Assembly (NCBI GenBank): GCA_963789005.1
Contig: CAWBIZ010000015.1
Span: 248,001-312,000 of the forward strand
Direction: 5' to 3'
DNA: 64,000 bases
Source of the DNA: DASSUW01 sp963789005
GTDB lineage: Bacteria > Actinomycetota > Thermoleophilia > Solirubrobacterales > Solirubrobacteraceae
The position numbers and the translations under genes are program-made. The notes under the pieces are model-generated. The model did no database searches. It worked only from the letters and a program-made list of their open reading frames with translations, and had not been told where the DNA came from. This document shows positions 8,419 to 18,400 of this stretch, piece after piece (position 1 is the first letter of the stretch; each line of letters opens with the position of its first letter).

Positions 8419-9307
8419 CGATCCGGGGGGTCGGGAGCCGTCCCAGCAGCCGGCCGCGCAGGTCGCGGCGGACATAGCGGGCGAACTCGGGGTCTTCCAC
8501 GCGCGGGGCCGAGCGCACCCACGCCCGCGCGTAGCCGTAGAGGTACGCCAGGCCCGACAGCCCGACGGGCGGCAGGGCGGCGACCTTGAACGCCTTGAAC
8601 GTGACCCACAGCGCGCCCTGGCGGGAGATGTAGCTCGAGTGGCCGTACCGCATGCGGCCGCGCAGGCGCCCGTCGGCGCTGCCCCAGCCGCGGTGATGCC
8701 ACGTCTGCAGCTCCGGGAAGGAGCGGGTCTCGAAGCCGCGCATGCGCGCGTAGGTCTCGTCGATCGCGTCCCAGCCGAGGATCTCCTGGATCCCGCCGAT
8801 CGCCGCCAGGCATTCGCGCGTGTAGAGCTTGAGCGCCCCCGGGACGTGCGCGCGCGGGATCGGGAGGTCGCGCCAGCCGTCGCCGTCGGGCTCGAGGCGC
8901 ACGCCGCCGCCGATCCCGAGCCGGGGCGCGGAGCGGAACTCGCCCAGCAGGCGCTCGAAGTAGTCAGGCGGCAGCTCGGTGTCGCCGTCGAGCTTGCCGA
9001 TGTGGGTGAAGGCCTCCGGCCCGCCGGCCTCGCCGAGGCCGAAGTTGAACGCGCGCGGAGCCGCGGCGGCCGCCAGGCGGTCGCCGGTCGTCGCCACCGT
9101 GAAGTCAGCAGGCGTGGAGACGACGCGCAGGAACGGGATCTCCGCCGCCAGGGCCTCGAGGCGCTCGCGCGTGCCGTCGTCGGAGCCGTCGTCGACCACC
9201 ACCCACAGGTCCGGCGGGCGCGTCTGCGCCGCGACCGAGCGCGCGATGCGCTCCACGTGCGGCGCCTCGTTGCGCACGGGCGAGACGATCAGCAGCCGCT
9301 CGCTCAC
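8393..9307 (-). CDS. Family 2 glycosyltransferase
   Basis: A 304-aa GT-A enzyme. The N-terminus LLIVSPVRNEAPHVERIARS and VVVDDGSDDGTRERL give the nucleotide-binding part. HIGKLDGDTELPPDYFERLL holds the DxD metal motif, and ILGWDAIDETYARMRGF a catalytic acidic loop. The C-terminal section has one hydrophobic stretch, suggesting membrane association. The GTG start at 9307 overlaps the methyltransferase stop by 4 bases; another GTG at 9316 is possible. Its pairing with a methyltransferase and a Wzz-like protein suggests a tailoring or elongation step of the same glycan. Confidence 0.83.
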   Translation of the reverse strand: MSERLLIVSPVRNEAPHVERIARSVAAQTRPPDLWVVVDDGSDDGTRERLEALAAEIPFLRVVSTPADFTVATTGDRLAAAAAPRAFNFGLGEAGGPEAFTHIGKLDGDTELPPDYFERLLGEFRSAPRLGIGGGVRLEPDGDGWRDLPIPRAHVPGALKLYTRECLAAIGGIQEILGWDAIDETYARMRGFETRSFPELQTWHHRGWGSADGRLRGRMRYGHSSYISRQGALWVTFKAFKVAALPPVGLSGLAYLYGYARAWVRSAPRVEDPEFARYVRRDLRGRLLGRLPTPRIDGTRQTSS

Positions 9308-10068
9308 TTCGTGCACAGGTACACGTCCTCGCGCCCGAACAGGCGCTCCTCGCGCCGCAGGCCGTAGCGCGCGACGCGCTCGGGCGGCAGGTCGTCGAGG
9401 AACGACTCGACGCGGACGTCGAAGCCGGCCTCGGCCAGGCGGTCGCCGAAGTCGCGCCCGTAGAGCCGCACGTGGTCGAACTGGCCGAACACGCGCGCCC
9501 GATCCTCGGGCGTGACCACCGCCGGGTCCTCGAGCGTCTCGGCGCGGCCGTCGTCGATCGGGCACATCACGATCGCCTTGCCGCCGGGCACCAGCACGCG
9601 GTGCAGCTCGCGCATCGCGCGGCCGTCGTCGGCGACGTGCTCGAGCACGTGCAGGCAGATCACGACGTCGAACGACTCGTCGTCGTACGGCAGGTCCATG
9701 ATGTCGACCTGGTCGTCGGCCAGCGGCGAGTCGATGTCGGCGCTGCGGTGGCGCAGACCCGACTGCGCGCGCAGGTAGCGCTGGAGCTCGTACTCGGGCG
9801 CGAAGTGCAGCACCGAGAGGTTGCCGGTCGGCAGCTCCGTGCGCTCAGCGACGTAGAGCTGCAGGAGGCGGTGGCGCTCGAGCGACGCGCAGCGCGGGCA
9901 CTTCGCGCGCGGCCGCGCCCGGTGCTGGACGAACCGGCTGAACTCCCCGCCGCAGCAGGGGCAGGACACCGCGTGGCCGCGGTGGAGCATGGGGCGCACG
10001 GTGCGCCGCAGCGCCGGGCGGTAGCGCCGGGGGATGACCACCGCGGCGCCTTTGATCAGATCGGCCAT
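9304..10068 (-). CDS. SAM-dependent methyltransferase with N-terminal zinc-ribbon-like cysteines
   Basis: A 254-aa class I methyltransferase. Residues 36-60 carry CPCCGG and CPRC, a probable zinc ribbon preceding the catalytic domain. The catalytic part follows with VLHFAPE, DIMDLPYDDESFDVVICLH and VLEHVADDGRAM, then LVPGGKAIVMC. This is the Methyltransf_11 pattern. The cysteine prefix is seen in some sugar methyltransferases of glycan clusters; metal binding here is inferred only from cysteine spacing. The ATG at 10068 is the first gene after an 86-bp divergent spacer, so a promoter is expected just upstream. Substrate unknown; O-methylation of a sugar is most likely. Confidence 0.8.
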   Translation of the reverse strand: MADLIKGAAVVIPRRYRPALRRTVRPMLHRGHAVSCPCCGGEFSRFVQHRARPRAKCPRCASLERHRLLQLYVAERTELPTGNLSVLHFAPEYELQRYLRAQSGLRHRSADIDSPLADDQVDIMDLPYDDESFDVVICLHVLEHVADDGRAMRELHRVLVPGGKAIVMCPIDDGRAETLEDPAVVTPEDRARVFGQFDHVRLYGRDFGDRLAEAGFDVRVESFLDDLPPERVARYGLRREERLFGREDVYLCTK

Positions 10069-10154
10069 GCGCTACCAACGCGCCAACGCAAGCCCCCCTT
10101 CCGTGGGGTTCACGCACCGGATTCTGTTATGGACACTGTGTTACCGTGCCCGCG

Positions 10155-11597
10155 ATGTTCAAGGCCCTGGTTGCGATCTCGGTGGCTTCGACGGTCGCGG
10201 TCGGAGCCGCGCCGGCCAAGCCGAAGGCGCGTTTCGACGTCTCGTCGGCGACGCCTCGCGCCGGGTCCCTGGTCACGTTGAAGGCCAAGCGCGGCAACTG
10301 CAAGAAGTGCCGCTTCCGCTGGCACGTCGTCTCGGCCGGCAAGCGCCGCGTGCTGCGCAAGCTCGGGTCTGGGCAAGTGCTGCGCACCCGCTTCGACGCC
10401 AGCGGCGCCAAGGTCATCCGGCTCACGGCCATCAGCCGCGGCGGGAACAAGTACCGCAAGTACAAGCTCCTCCGCGTCCAGCCGCGCACGGGCACTCCCG
10501 GGGGAACGCCGCCGTCGCCGCTCGGGCAGCCGGCCTGCGTGGCCGGGGCGACGCCGGTGACGTCGGCGGGCCAGCTGCTCTCGGTCCTGCGCGGCGGCGC
10601 GAACGCCTGCGTGACGTCCGACGTCGGGAACGTCAACCTCTCGAACTTCTCGGGCCCCCGCCACCTCGGCACGACCGGGGCGGGCGCGATCGGCCGCGTC
10701 GAGCTTAATGGCGTCTCGGGCCTCACGCTGCAGGCCAGGTTCCGCTCGATCACGATCCGGCGCGCCAGCGGCATCACGATCGCGCAGTCGATCGTCGGCG
10801 GCACGCCCAGCGCGCGCGTCGACGACCAGCTGATCTTCCTGCCCGACGGCTCGGACGACGTCACGATCAGCGACAGCGACATCGGCTGGACGACGGCCGA
10901 CGGCTCGGGCAACACGGGCTACGGCCTGCGCGTCTACGAGGGCGCCGACCGCCTGCGCGTGGAGCGCAACCGCTTCCACGACATCGCCGCCGACGGGATC
11001 CAGGGCGTGGGCGGCTCCGACATCGTGATCGACCGCAACGAGATCGGGCCGGTCGGCGCCAACCCGGGCTCGAACGAGCATTCGGACAACATCCAGATCA
11101 CGGGCAACGACTCGAACCTGCGGATCACGAACAACTGGCTCCACCACCAGGGCTACTACAACGGCTCGACCACCGGCAACGCCGGGGCGACCTACATCCA
11201 CGGCGGCTCGAACGGCGCCCTGCTGTACGAGAACAACCTCGTCGAGATCGGCCGCGGGCGCGTGGAGATCGGCGGCCTCGGGACGGGCGGCACGAGCCGC
11301 TCCAACATCACGATCCGCCGGAACACGTTCTCCGACCTCGGCCAGGCGTTCACCGGCTTCCCGGGCTTCGAGTGGGACCTCGACTCGGGCACCGGCAACC
11401 TCGTCGAGCGCAACCTCGCGGTCGACCGGGACGGCGGCTTCGCTCAGAGCGGCTCGCTGAGCGCCGCGACGTTCAGCGCGAACATCTGGACGAGGAGCGC
11501 GGCGCTCGACGGCGCGCGCAACTGCACGTCGGCCGCCTGCAACCCGGCGGGTGCCGAGCCGATCGGCTTCCGCAAGCCGGCCGGCGTGCACTGGTAG
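10155..11597 (+). CDS. Secreted right-handed parallel beta-helix protein
   Basis: A 480-aa protein with a short N-terminal hydrophobic segment (MFKALVAISVASTVAVGAAPA), likely a signal peptide. A Lys/Arg-rich Ig-like region spans residues 25-115. A long beta-helix follows, with repeated units such as ITIRRASGITIAQSIVGG, LRVERNRFHDIAADGIQG, IVIDRNEIGPVG and LRITNNWLHHQG. This resembles pectate-lyase-like or alginate-epimerase-like folds that bind or modify polysaccharide. I cannot identify catalytic residues with confidence. ATG 10155 is preferred over GTG 10146. It is transcribed divergently from the methyltransferase and ends 10 bases from the convergent deacetylase. Expected to be extracellular. 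Confidence 0.75.
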   Translation: MFKALVAISVASTVAVGAAPAKPKARFDVSSATPRAGSLVTLKAKRGNCKKCRFRWHVVSAGKRRVLRKLGSGQVLRTRFDASGAKVIRLTAISRGGNKYRKYKLLRVQPRTGTPGGTPPSPLGQPACVAGATPVTSAGQLLSVLRGGANACVTSDVGNVNLSNFSGPRHLGTTGAGAIGRVELNGVSGLTLQARFRSITIRRASGITIAQSIVGGTPSARVDDQLIFLPDGSDDVTISDSDIGWTTADGSGNTGYGLRVYEGADRLRVERNRFHDIAADGIQGVGGSDIVIDRNEIGPVGANPGSNEHSDNIQITGNDSNLRITNNWLHHQGYYNGSTTGNAGATYIHGGSNGALLYENNLVEIGRGRVEIGGLGTGGTSRSNITIRRNTFSDLGQAFTGFPGFEWDLDSGTGNLVERNLAVDRDGGFAQSGSLSAATFSANIWTRSAALDGARNCTSAACNPAGAEPIGFRKPAGVHW

Positions 11598-11606
11598 CGC
11601 GGCGGC

Positions 11607-12673
11607 CTACGGCTCGATGACGGCTCGCCCGTCGTGCTCGCGCACGTGGGCGATCGTGGCGGCGTAGTCGGTCGCGCCCTGGATCTCGCCGCCGGAGATC
11701 GAGAGCCCGCACGCTGGCGCCACCAGCGCGCGGCGTCGCGCGGCAGCGCGTGCCAGCTCGTGCCGCGCCGCTCGGCGAGGTCGGCGAGGAAGGCCTCGTA
11801 GCGATCGAGGTAGCGCTGCTCGACGACGTAGTCGGGGTGCACGTTGAGCGTGATCACGCCGTGGTGGCGGGTGATCCAGTCGGCCTTCTCGGTCCAGCGC
11901 TCGATGCCGGGCTCGCGCAGGATCTCGAACATCGTGTGGTCCTGCATCATCGTCAGCGGCAGCTCGACGACGTCGCCGAAGAAGAACGGCATGATCGAGC
12001 AGCAGCCGCCGGCCTGGGGCTCGAACGGATCGCTGTCCGGGAACGAGCTGTCGTACTCCACCGGCAGCTCGTGCATCCAGTCGGCGTTGCGGTGCGTCGC
12101 CGGCGAGCGGAAGCCGACGGCGCCCCAGCGCTCGGCGTAGTCGCGGATCTTCGGCAGGTTGGCCTCGAAGGCCGCCCGGCTCGAGAACAGCAGGCCGTCG
12201 TGGCGGATCCCGTGCAGGCCGATCTCGCAGCCCTGGGCGCGGATCTCGTCGAACAGTCCGTCGGGGATCGGATACCACTCGGCGACGAAGTTCCAGCTCG
12301 AGACGAAGCCGTAGCGCTGCTCGAGCTCGATCACGCGCATGACGTTCGCCACCCCGGCGGGGCCCTCGACATCGTGGGTGAGCAGCGTGCACGAGCGCAT
12401 CCGCTCGGGCCAGAAGTTGACGATCTCGAGCCGGTCGTCGCCGGACTCGCGCAGCTCCCGCAGCAGCTCGGCGTCGCGGTGCTCGACGAGCGCCGGCTCG
12501 AACGGCCACGCCGGGAACTCGCGCCGCGCCTGCCGCGGCGCGTACGCCCGCCGCAGCGCCAGCTGCAGTCCGCGCGGCATCAGCGGCTTGAGCGCGTAGT
12601 AGGCGTCGAGCTTGCGCGAGCGGCCGCCCGCCTCGACGTAGCGCTCGCGCAGCAGGTGCTCGGGGTCGATCAT
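11607..12673 (-). CDS. Polysaccharide deacetylase (NodB domain), apparent -1 frameshift near its C-terminus
   Basis: Start ATG 12673 overlaps the upstream gene by 4 bases. NodB motifs are present: LLTHDVEGPAG (catalytic Asp), GLHGIRHDG (HxxxH metal ligands) and GFRSPATHRN. The start frame reads well to ALPRDAARWWRQRAG and then turns into low-complexity Arg/Pro, running on to 11444 opposite the beta-helix gene. In the neighbouring frame the expected end follows instead: LSISGGEIQGATDYAATIAH, then VREHDGRAVIEP and a stop at 11607. Adding one G to the minus-strand G3 run at 11706-11708 joins the two frames. The total is then about 356 aa. The architecture resembles the deacetylase of XrtA/PEP-CTERM glycan loci. 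It probably removes N-acetyl groups from the exported polysaccharide. Confidence 0.78.
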
Positions 12674-13701
12674 CCGACGTGGCGGTACAGGGCGGTGCCG
12701 ATCGCCTGGCCCGTGCGGTGCGGGCCGCGGCGGATGACCTGCGCGAGCGCGCGGTGCACGACGCCGGAGCCCTCGCGCGGCGCCTCGTCGGCGAGGTACG
12801 TGTAGGACAGGCTCGTCTCCTCGGCGCCCCACGAGCGCTTGAACGCGGCCAGCCCCTCGTTGTCGGTGTCCGTGCGCCCGAAGTCGAGCGTCGTGTGCCC
12901 GGCCGCGCACAGGCGGCGGATGGCGTCCGCGAACAGCAGGTTGTTGGGGCGCAGGTTGAGGAACTCCTCGTGCGAGGCGCCGTACTTGTAGATCGCGGTG
13001 TCCCCGTGGGTGAGGAAGACGGCGGCGGAGATCGTGCGGCCGTCGTGGTGGGCGGTCATCACGAAGCCGAGGCCGTCGGCGAACAGCTGCTCGAAGCCGA
13101 GGATGAAGCTCTTGGGCTGGATCGGCACGCCCTGACGGCGGCGCGTGCGCAGGTGCAGCTCGTAGAACTCCTCGAGCGCCGCGCGGTCGGTGCGCGCCTG
13201 CGTGGTCACGCCCTCGCGCTGGGCCTTCTTGATGCCGCGCTTGATCTGCGACTTCGACGTCCGGGCGAGCACCGCGTCGGCGTCGGCCTCGAGCGCGAGC
13301 CGGTGGACGAGGAACTTCGGGACCACGTGGGCGCCGGGCACGCGCAGCTCGTCGCGCACCTCGATGTCGAGCCGGGTCGACCGCCGCTGCCCGATCAGCG
13401 CTCCCGCGAGCGCGTGCTCGGCGGCCTCGCCCGCCTCCGGGCGGCGCACCGGCGGGCACACGTCGGAGAACGGCAGCGCCACGAGCCGCCGGCCGGTCAG
13501 CCGGCTCTCGACGCGCGCGAGCGGGAGGCCGGCGACGGCCTCGCCTTCCTCGATCACGCACAGCGCCGACATCCCGTAGCGGTAGCGGCGCCGCAGCAGG
13601 TCGAGCCACGCCGGGTGGGCGAACACGGTCGGCCCGGGGGCGCTCTCGACCAGCTGGCGCCAGCGCGGGTCGGTCAGCGGGTCGAGCCGCTCGACGGTCA
13701 T
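12670..13701 (-). CDS. FemAB/GNAT-like acyltransferase, XrtA-locus type
   Basis: A 343-aa protein with the double-GNAT layout of FemAB-related proteins. The first half contains TVFAHPAWLDLLRRRYRYG. The second has KSQIKRGIKKAQREGV, EEFYELHLRTRRRQGVP, and YKYGASHEEFLNLRPNNLLF followed by LDFGRTDTDNEGLAAFKRSW. The last pattern is typical of FemAB proteins that accompany a NodB deacetylase and glycosyltransferases in exopolysaccharide loci. ATG 13701 and its stop both overlap neighbours by 4 bases, so it is co-translated with the GT4 and deacetylase genes. The acyl or aminoacyl group transferred is not known. Confidence 0.78.
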   Translation of the reverse strand: MTVERLDPLTDPRWRQLVESAPGPTVFAHPAWLDLLRRRYRYGMSALCVIEEGEAVAGLPLARVESRLTGRRLVALPFSDVCPPVRRPEAGEAAEHALAGALIGQRRSTRLDIEVRDELRVPGAHVVPKFLVHRLALEADADAVLARTSKSQIKRGIKKAQREGVTTQARTDRAALEEFYELHLRTRRRQGVPIQPKSFILGFEQLFADGLGFVMTAHHDGRTISAAVFLTHGDTAIYKYGASHEEFLNLRPNNLLFADAIRRLCAAGHTTLDFGRTDTDNEGLAAFKRSWGAEETSLSYTYLADEAPREGSGVVHRALAQVIRRGPHRTGQAIGTALYRHVG

Positions 13702-14891
13702 CGCGGCTGGCTCCGCAGGCCCGGCGCGGCGGCGACCGCCTCGAGCAGGTGCGGCACCTGCTGCGGCCACAGCAGCCCGGCGAGCGCGCGCTTGCGGGCG
13801 GCCGAGCCGAGCTCCACGGCCTGGTCGGGATCGTCGATCAGCTGCTCGATCAGGTGCGCGAGGTGCAGCGCGTCGCCCGGGCGGGCGTAGAGGCACGTGT
13901 CCCCGCACACACGGCTGGTCTCCTTCAGCGGGAACTGCACGATCGGCCGCCCCATGACCATGTACTCGATGATCTTGGTCATCGTCGAGGCGTCGTTCAT
14001 GGGGTTGGGCTCGTCCACACCCACACAAACGTCCGCGGTCGAGATGTACTCGCGCAGGAGCGTGTCGTCCGCGCGGCCGGGGAAGTGGACGTGGCCGGCC
14101 AGCCCGCGCCGCTCGGTCTCGGCGATCAGGCCGTCGCGGGCGTCGCCGGTGCCCACGATCGCGAAGCCGACGTCGCCGCGCCCGCGTGCGTTGACGAGCT
14201 CGTCGGCGGCGTCGAGGACGTGGTGCAGGCCCTCCTGGTCGGACATGATCCCGACCCAGCAGACGAGCCGCTCGTGGCCGTGCTTGAGCTCGGGGCGGGC
14301 GTCGACCGGGAAGATCCGCTCGGGGTCGGGGCCGTTGCGGACCGTGTAGACGCGCTCGGGCGGGACGCCGCCGCGCTCGCGCTCGACGTCGGCGTAGGTG
14401 TCGTTGGTCGCGATCACGACGTCGGCGCGCCTGAGCGCGAACCGCTCGGCGGCCCGCACCAGCCACTGGACCGCGCGCCGGTCGCCGAACTTCAGCGTGA
14501 ACAGCTCGGGCGAGAGGTCGTGGTGGTCGAGGATCAGCGCCGCGCCCGCCCGCCGCAGCGGCAGCGCGGGCAGCACGAGCAGGTCGGGCGGGCTGCAGAC
14601 GATCACGACGTCCACCGGGTCCTCGCGCTGGACGCGCCGCATCAGGCCGCGGATGCGCAGCAGCGAGGTCGCGTACTCGCGCAGGTAGCTGAGCACGCCG
14701 CGGCCGGCGGGCGGCTGCGGGTGGCGCAGCACGCGCACGCCGTCGATCCGCTCCTCGGGAAGGTCGAAGCCGAATCCGGTCGGACCGCACACGGTGACGG
14801 CGTGGCCGTCGGCGACGAGCGCCTCCGCCTCTTGGCGGACCCGCCGGTCCCACGGGTAGGGCTCGTTCTGCAGGGCGATGAGAATGTGCAC
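13698..14891 (-). CDS. Glycosyltransferase family 4
   Basis: A 397-aa GT-B enzyme with a GTG start (VHILIALQNEPYPWDRRVRQ). The motif PYPWDRRVRQEAEAL and the acceptor-domain line DVVIVCSPPDLLVLPALPL are typical of WcaI/WbuB-like GT4 enzymes. The donor domain contains CWVGIMSDQEGLHHVLDAAD, FAIVGTGDARDGLIAE, and ASTMTKIIEYMVMGRPIV, the E-x-M-x-x-G-x-P nucleotide-sugar motif. It is the first of a tight three-gene set (GT4, FemAB, deacetylase). A 24-base gap separates it from the lipoprotein upstream. Likely adds one sugar of the exopolysaccharide repeat. Confidence 0.87.
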   Translation of the reverse strand: MHILIALQNEPYPWDRRVRQEAEALVADGHAVTVCGPTGFGFDLPEERIDGVRVLRHPQPPAGRGVLSYLREYATSLLRIRGLMRRVQREDPVDVVIVCSPPDLLVLPALPLRRAGAALILDHHDLSPELFTLKFGDRRAVQWLVRAAERFALRRADVVIATNDTYADVERERGGVPPERVYTVRNGPDPERIFPVDARPELKHGHERLVCWVGIMSDQEGLHHVLDAADELVNARGRGDVGFAIVGTGDARDGLIAETERRGLAGHVHFPGRADDTLLREYISTADVCVGVDEPNPMNDASTMTKIIEYMVMGRPIVQFPLKETSRVCGDTCLYARPGDALHLAHLIEQLIDDPDQAVELGSAARKRALAGLLWPQQVPHLLEAVAAAPGLRSQPR

Positions 14892-14915
14892 GAGTACGTC
14901 CTCGGTGGTTCGGGG

Positions 14916-15470
14916 CTAGCGGTTGAGTCTGGGTACGGCGTGGCGCGCCAGGCGCCGGGCGATCTCGCACTGCGCGTTGACGCTCAGCGTGCGCCCGCCG
15001 GCGAGCGGCAGGTAGAGCACTGGCGCGCCGTTGACGCCGCAGTACGCCTTGCGGTCGGCCACGTCCACGGCCTTCAGCCGGTGCGTCTGCCGCCGCAGCC
15101 GGTCGAAGGCGACCGGCTGGAAGGAGATCGTCGCGAAGCTCTGCCCCGAGCGGTCGCGGAAGATGCAGGTCGGGCCCTGGGGCGCGACGAGCGGGTCGAG
15201 CAGCCGCGTCCCGAGCACCGCCTGCGCCTGTGCCTTGGTCACCAGCGCGCACGGGTTCGAGCGGTCCTGCCTCACCGGCGCGTCGCCCTGATCCTCGACG
15301 AGGCCCTTGAAGCCCGGACGGCCCGACTCGGCGGTGCCGCTCTCGAGGCTCGACGGCTTGGCCACGAGCGGGTTGTCCGGCGTGCCCGGGGCCGCCTCAG
15401 GCGACCCGCTCGAGCCGCATGCGGTCAGGCCGAGGATCGCCGCTCCCGCCAGCAGCGTCCGCAGCCTCAT
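14916..15470 (-). CDS. Lipoprotein, DUF3558-like
   Basis: A 184-aa protein with a signal peptide and lipobox (LLAGAAILGLTACGSS, Cys at about 18), followed by a disordered Gly/Ser/Pro linker to residue 65. The folded part has NPCALVTKAQAQAVLG, a CIFRD motif and a late AQCEIA cysteine. The NPCxLVTxxEA-like start and spaced cysteines match the pattern of DUF3558-type actinobacterial lipoproteins; this is a family resemblance, not proof. The start overlaps the stop of the large modular protein by 4 bases. Probably anchored on the outer face of the membrane. Role in the locus unknown. Confidence 0.65.
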   Translation of the reverse strand: MRLRTLLAGAAILGLTACGSSGSPEAAPGTPDNPLVAKPSSLESGTAESGRPGFKGLVEDQGDAPVRQDRSNPCALVTKAQAQAVLGTRLLDPLVAPQGPTCIFRDRSGQSFATISFQPVAFDRLRRQTHRLKAVDVADRKAYCGVNGAPVLYLPLAGGRTLSVNAQCEIARRLARHAVPRLNR

Positions 15471-18400
15471 GTTCCGGCTCCGTACAGGACGTCGACGAAG
15501 TAGTTGGCGGCGTTGAAGCTGCTCGTGGGCAGAGCAGGCGCGGACGTGTAGCGGTACAGGCCGTTGCCGGCCACGCCGTCCGCCAGCGCGGTCAGCGGCG
15601 GGCTCGAGATCGTCGTCCCGTTGAACGCGCTGCCGGTGAGCGAGTAGTGGCCGTTGGGCGCGTGGTAGCCGGCGATGTAGCTCGTGCCGGCGGTGATCGG
15701 CACGGGGGAGGCGAACAGCACGGTCTGCCAGCCGGATGCGCTCTCGCCGCTGAAGGTCGCCTCGGCGAGCAGGTCGCCGGCGGCTGTCCACAGGCTGCCG
15801 ACGTGCGTGCCGGTGTTGGCCTGAGCCTTGTAGAAGCGCAGGCCGGCGATCGTCCCGTCGGCGTTGCTCTGGAAGCGCACGCCGAGCTCGACCGCTCCGC
15901 CGTCTCCGCCGTCGATCGTGGCGGGCTGCGCGAAGCCGAAGATCGACCGCAGCGGCACGGCCGCGCCGGTCTCCGCCGACTCGGCGCCCGCGCCGTCGGC
16001 GTTGTGGGCCCGCACGCGGAACGTGTACGCGGTGCCGGCGCTGAGGCCGGTGATCGTCGCGCGGCTCGCGGGGGCGGGCACGCTGACGTCGGGCTGGGCG
16101 ACCCCGTCGATGTACGGGGTCACGCTGTAGGTGGTCAGCGGGCTGCCGCCGTCGCTCGCGGGCGCCGTCCAGCGGATCACGGCGGCCTCGGAGTCGGGCG
16201 TCGCGGTGACCGCGGTCGGCGCTCCGGGGACGTCCGAGGAGGTCGGCGTGACGGCCTCGGACGGGTCGGACAGCGGGCCGGTGCCCTCGACGTTCGTCCC
16301 GCGCACCCGGAACGTGTAGGCCGTGCCCGGCTCCAGGCCGGTGACCGTCGCGGAAGTCCCGGTCACCGTCCTGCTCGCCTGCGCGGTCGCGCCGGCGTAC
16401 GGGATCACGTCGTACGAGTCGGGCGCGCCGCCGTTCCCCGGGGCGGTCCACGAGACGGCTGCCGACGCCTGCCCGGCGGTGGCCGTCACCGCGGTCGGCG
16501 CGCCGGGCGGCGGGTCGCCGGCGAACGTCGGGTCGACCCAGTAGTTGGTCGCGTTGAAGGAGCTCGACGGGAACTGGCCGGCGGCGCCGTAGGCGTACAC
16601 GCCGTTGCCGCCCGCGACCGCGTGCAGCGGGGCGTTGTCGAGCCCGCCGCCGAGGCCCTGCCCGGTCACGGAGTAGTGGCCGTTGGGGGCGTGATAGGAG
16701 GCGACGTAGGTGGTGCCGGGCGTCACGTCCACGGGGGTGGCGAACGTGGCCGTCTGCCAGCCCGTCGCGCTCTCGCCGCTGAACGTGGCCTGCTCCAGCC
16801 GCGTGCCGCCGGCCGTCCACAGGCTGCCGCTGTGCGTGCCGGTGTTGGCCACCGACTTGTAGAAGCGCACGCCGGTGACGGTCCCCGGCCGGTCCACGGT
16901 GAAGCGGACGCCGAGCTCGACCGCGCCGGGGTCGCCGCTGTCGGCGATCGCAGGAGTGCCGTGCTCGAGCAGCGTGTAGAACGGCGTGGCGGGCGCCGAC
17001 GGGGCGGACGCGGCGCCGGTGCCGACGGCGTTGGTGGCGGTCACGCGGAACGTGTACGCGGTGCCGTTGGCGAGGCCGGTGATCGTCCGGCTGGTGGCGG
17101 TGGCGGGCGCCTGCACGGGGTCGAGCGCCTCGCCGCCGGCGTACGGCGTGATCGTGTAGCCGGTGATCGGGCTCTCGCCGTCGTTCTCCGGCGGCGTCCA
17201 GCGCACGAGCGCCGACTTCGTCGCCGCGCCGGCGATCACGCCGGTGGGCGCGCTGGGCGCGATCGGCTCGGTCGGCGTCACGGCGTTCGTCTGCGCCGAC
17301 GTCGGCCCGGCGCCGCTGTCGTTGAGCGGCTGGACCGTGAAGGTGTAGGTCGTGCCGGAGGTCAGCCCGTCGATCTTCTTCTTCGTGGCCGGTGCCGCCA
17401 CCGTGGTCGGCGCCTGCGCCGTCGCGCCCACGTAGGGCGTGATGCGGTAGGCGGTCGGGCCGCCGCCGGACGTCGGCGCGGTCCACGTGACGTCGGCGGA
17501 GGTCGAGCCCGCCTCGTCGGCGGCGGCGTCGCTCACCGGTCCCGGCACCGGGATCGAGAACGTCACGTCGACGCCGTACCGGGACGCGTTGTAGGTGTTC
17601 GCCGGGAAGACGTTGCCGGGCCCGTAGGCGTAGACGCCGTTCGAGCTGGCGCTGTTGGCGAGCGCGTGCAGCGGGTCGCGGTCGAAGCCGGCGGCGAGGC
17701 CGTTCGCGGTCAGCGAGTAGCGACCGCCGGGCGCGTGGTAGGAGGCGACGTAGGTCGTGCCGGCCGCGATCTGGACGGGGCTCGAGAACGCCACGGTCTG
17801 CCAGCCGGTCGCGCTCTCGCCGCTGAACGTGGCGTGGGCCAGGCGCGTGCCGTCGGCGCTCCAGAGGCTGCCGGTGTGCGTGCCGGCGTTGGCGGCCGCC
17901 TTGTAGAAGCGCACGCCGGTGACCGTGCCCGCCACGTCGGACCGGAACTTGACGCCGAGCTCGACGGCGCCCGTGTCCTGGCTGTCGACCACGGCCGGCG
18001 TCTCCAGCTCGTAGAGCGTCAGCTGCGGCGTGGCGGCGTTCGACGGCGCGGACGGCGGCCCGGAGCCGATCGCGTTGGTGGCGGTGACGCGGAACGTGTA
18101 GGCCGTGCCGTTGGTCAGGCCGGTGACGACGCGGCTGGTCGCGCCGGCGGGGGCCTGGACCGGATCCTGCGCCACGGCGCCGATGTACGGCGTGACGGTG
18201 TAGCCGGTGATCGGGCTGTCGCCGTCGCTCGCGGGCGCCGTCCACTCGACCGAGGCGGACGTCGTGACGCCGCGGGCGACGACGTCACGCGGGGCGGTCG
18301 GCACGACCGCGCCCTGCGGCGTGACCTCGTTCGACGGCGCCGACTCGGGGCCCTCGCCGGTGGGGTTGACCGCCGTGACGGTGAAGCGGTAGGTCGTGCC

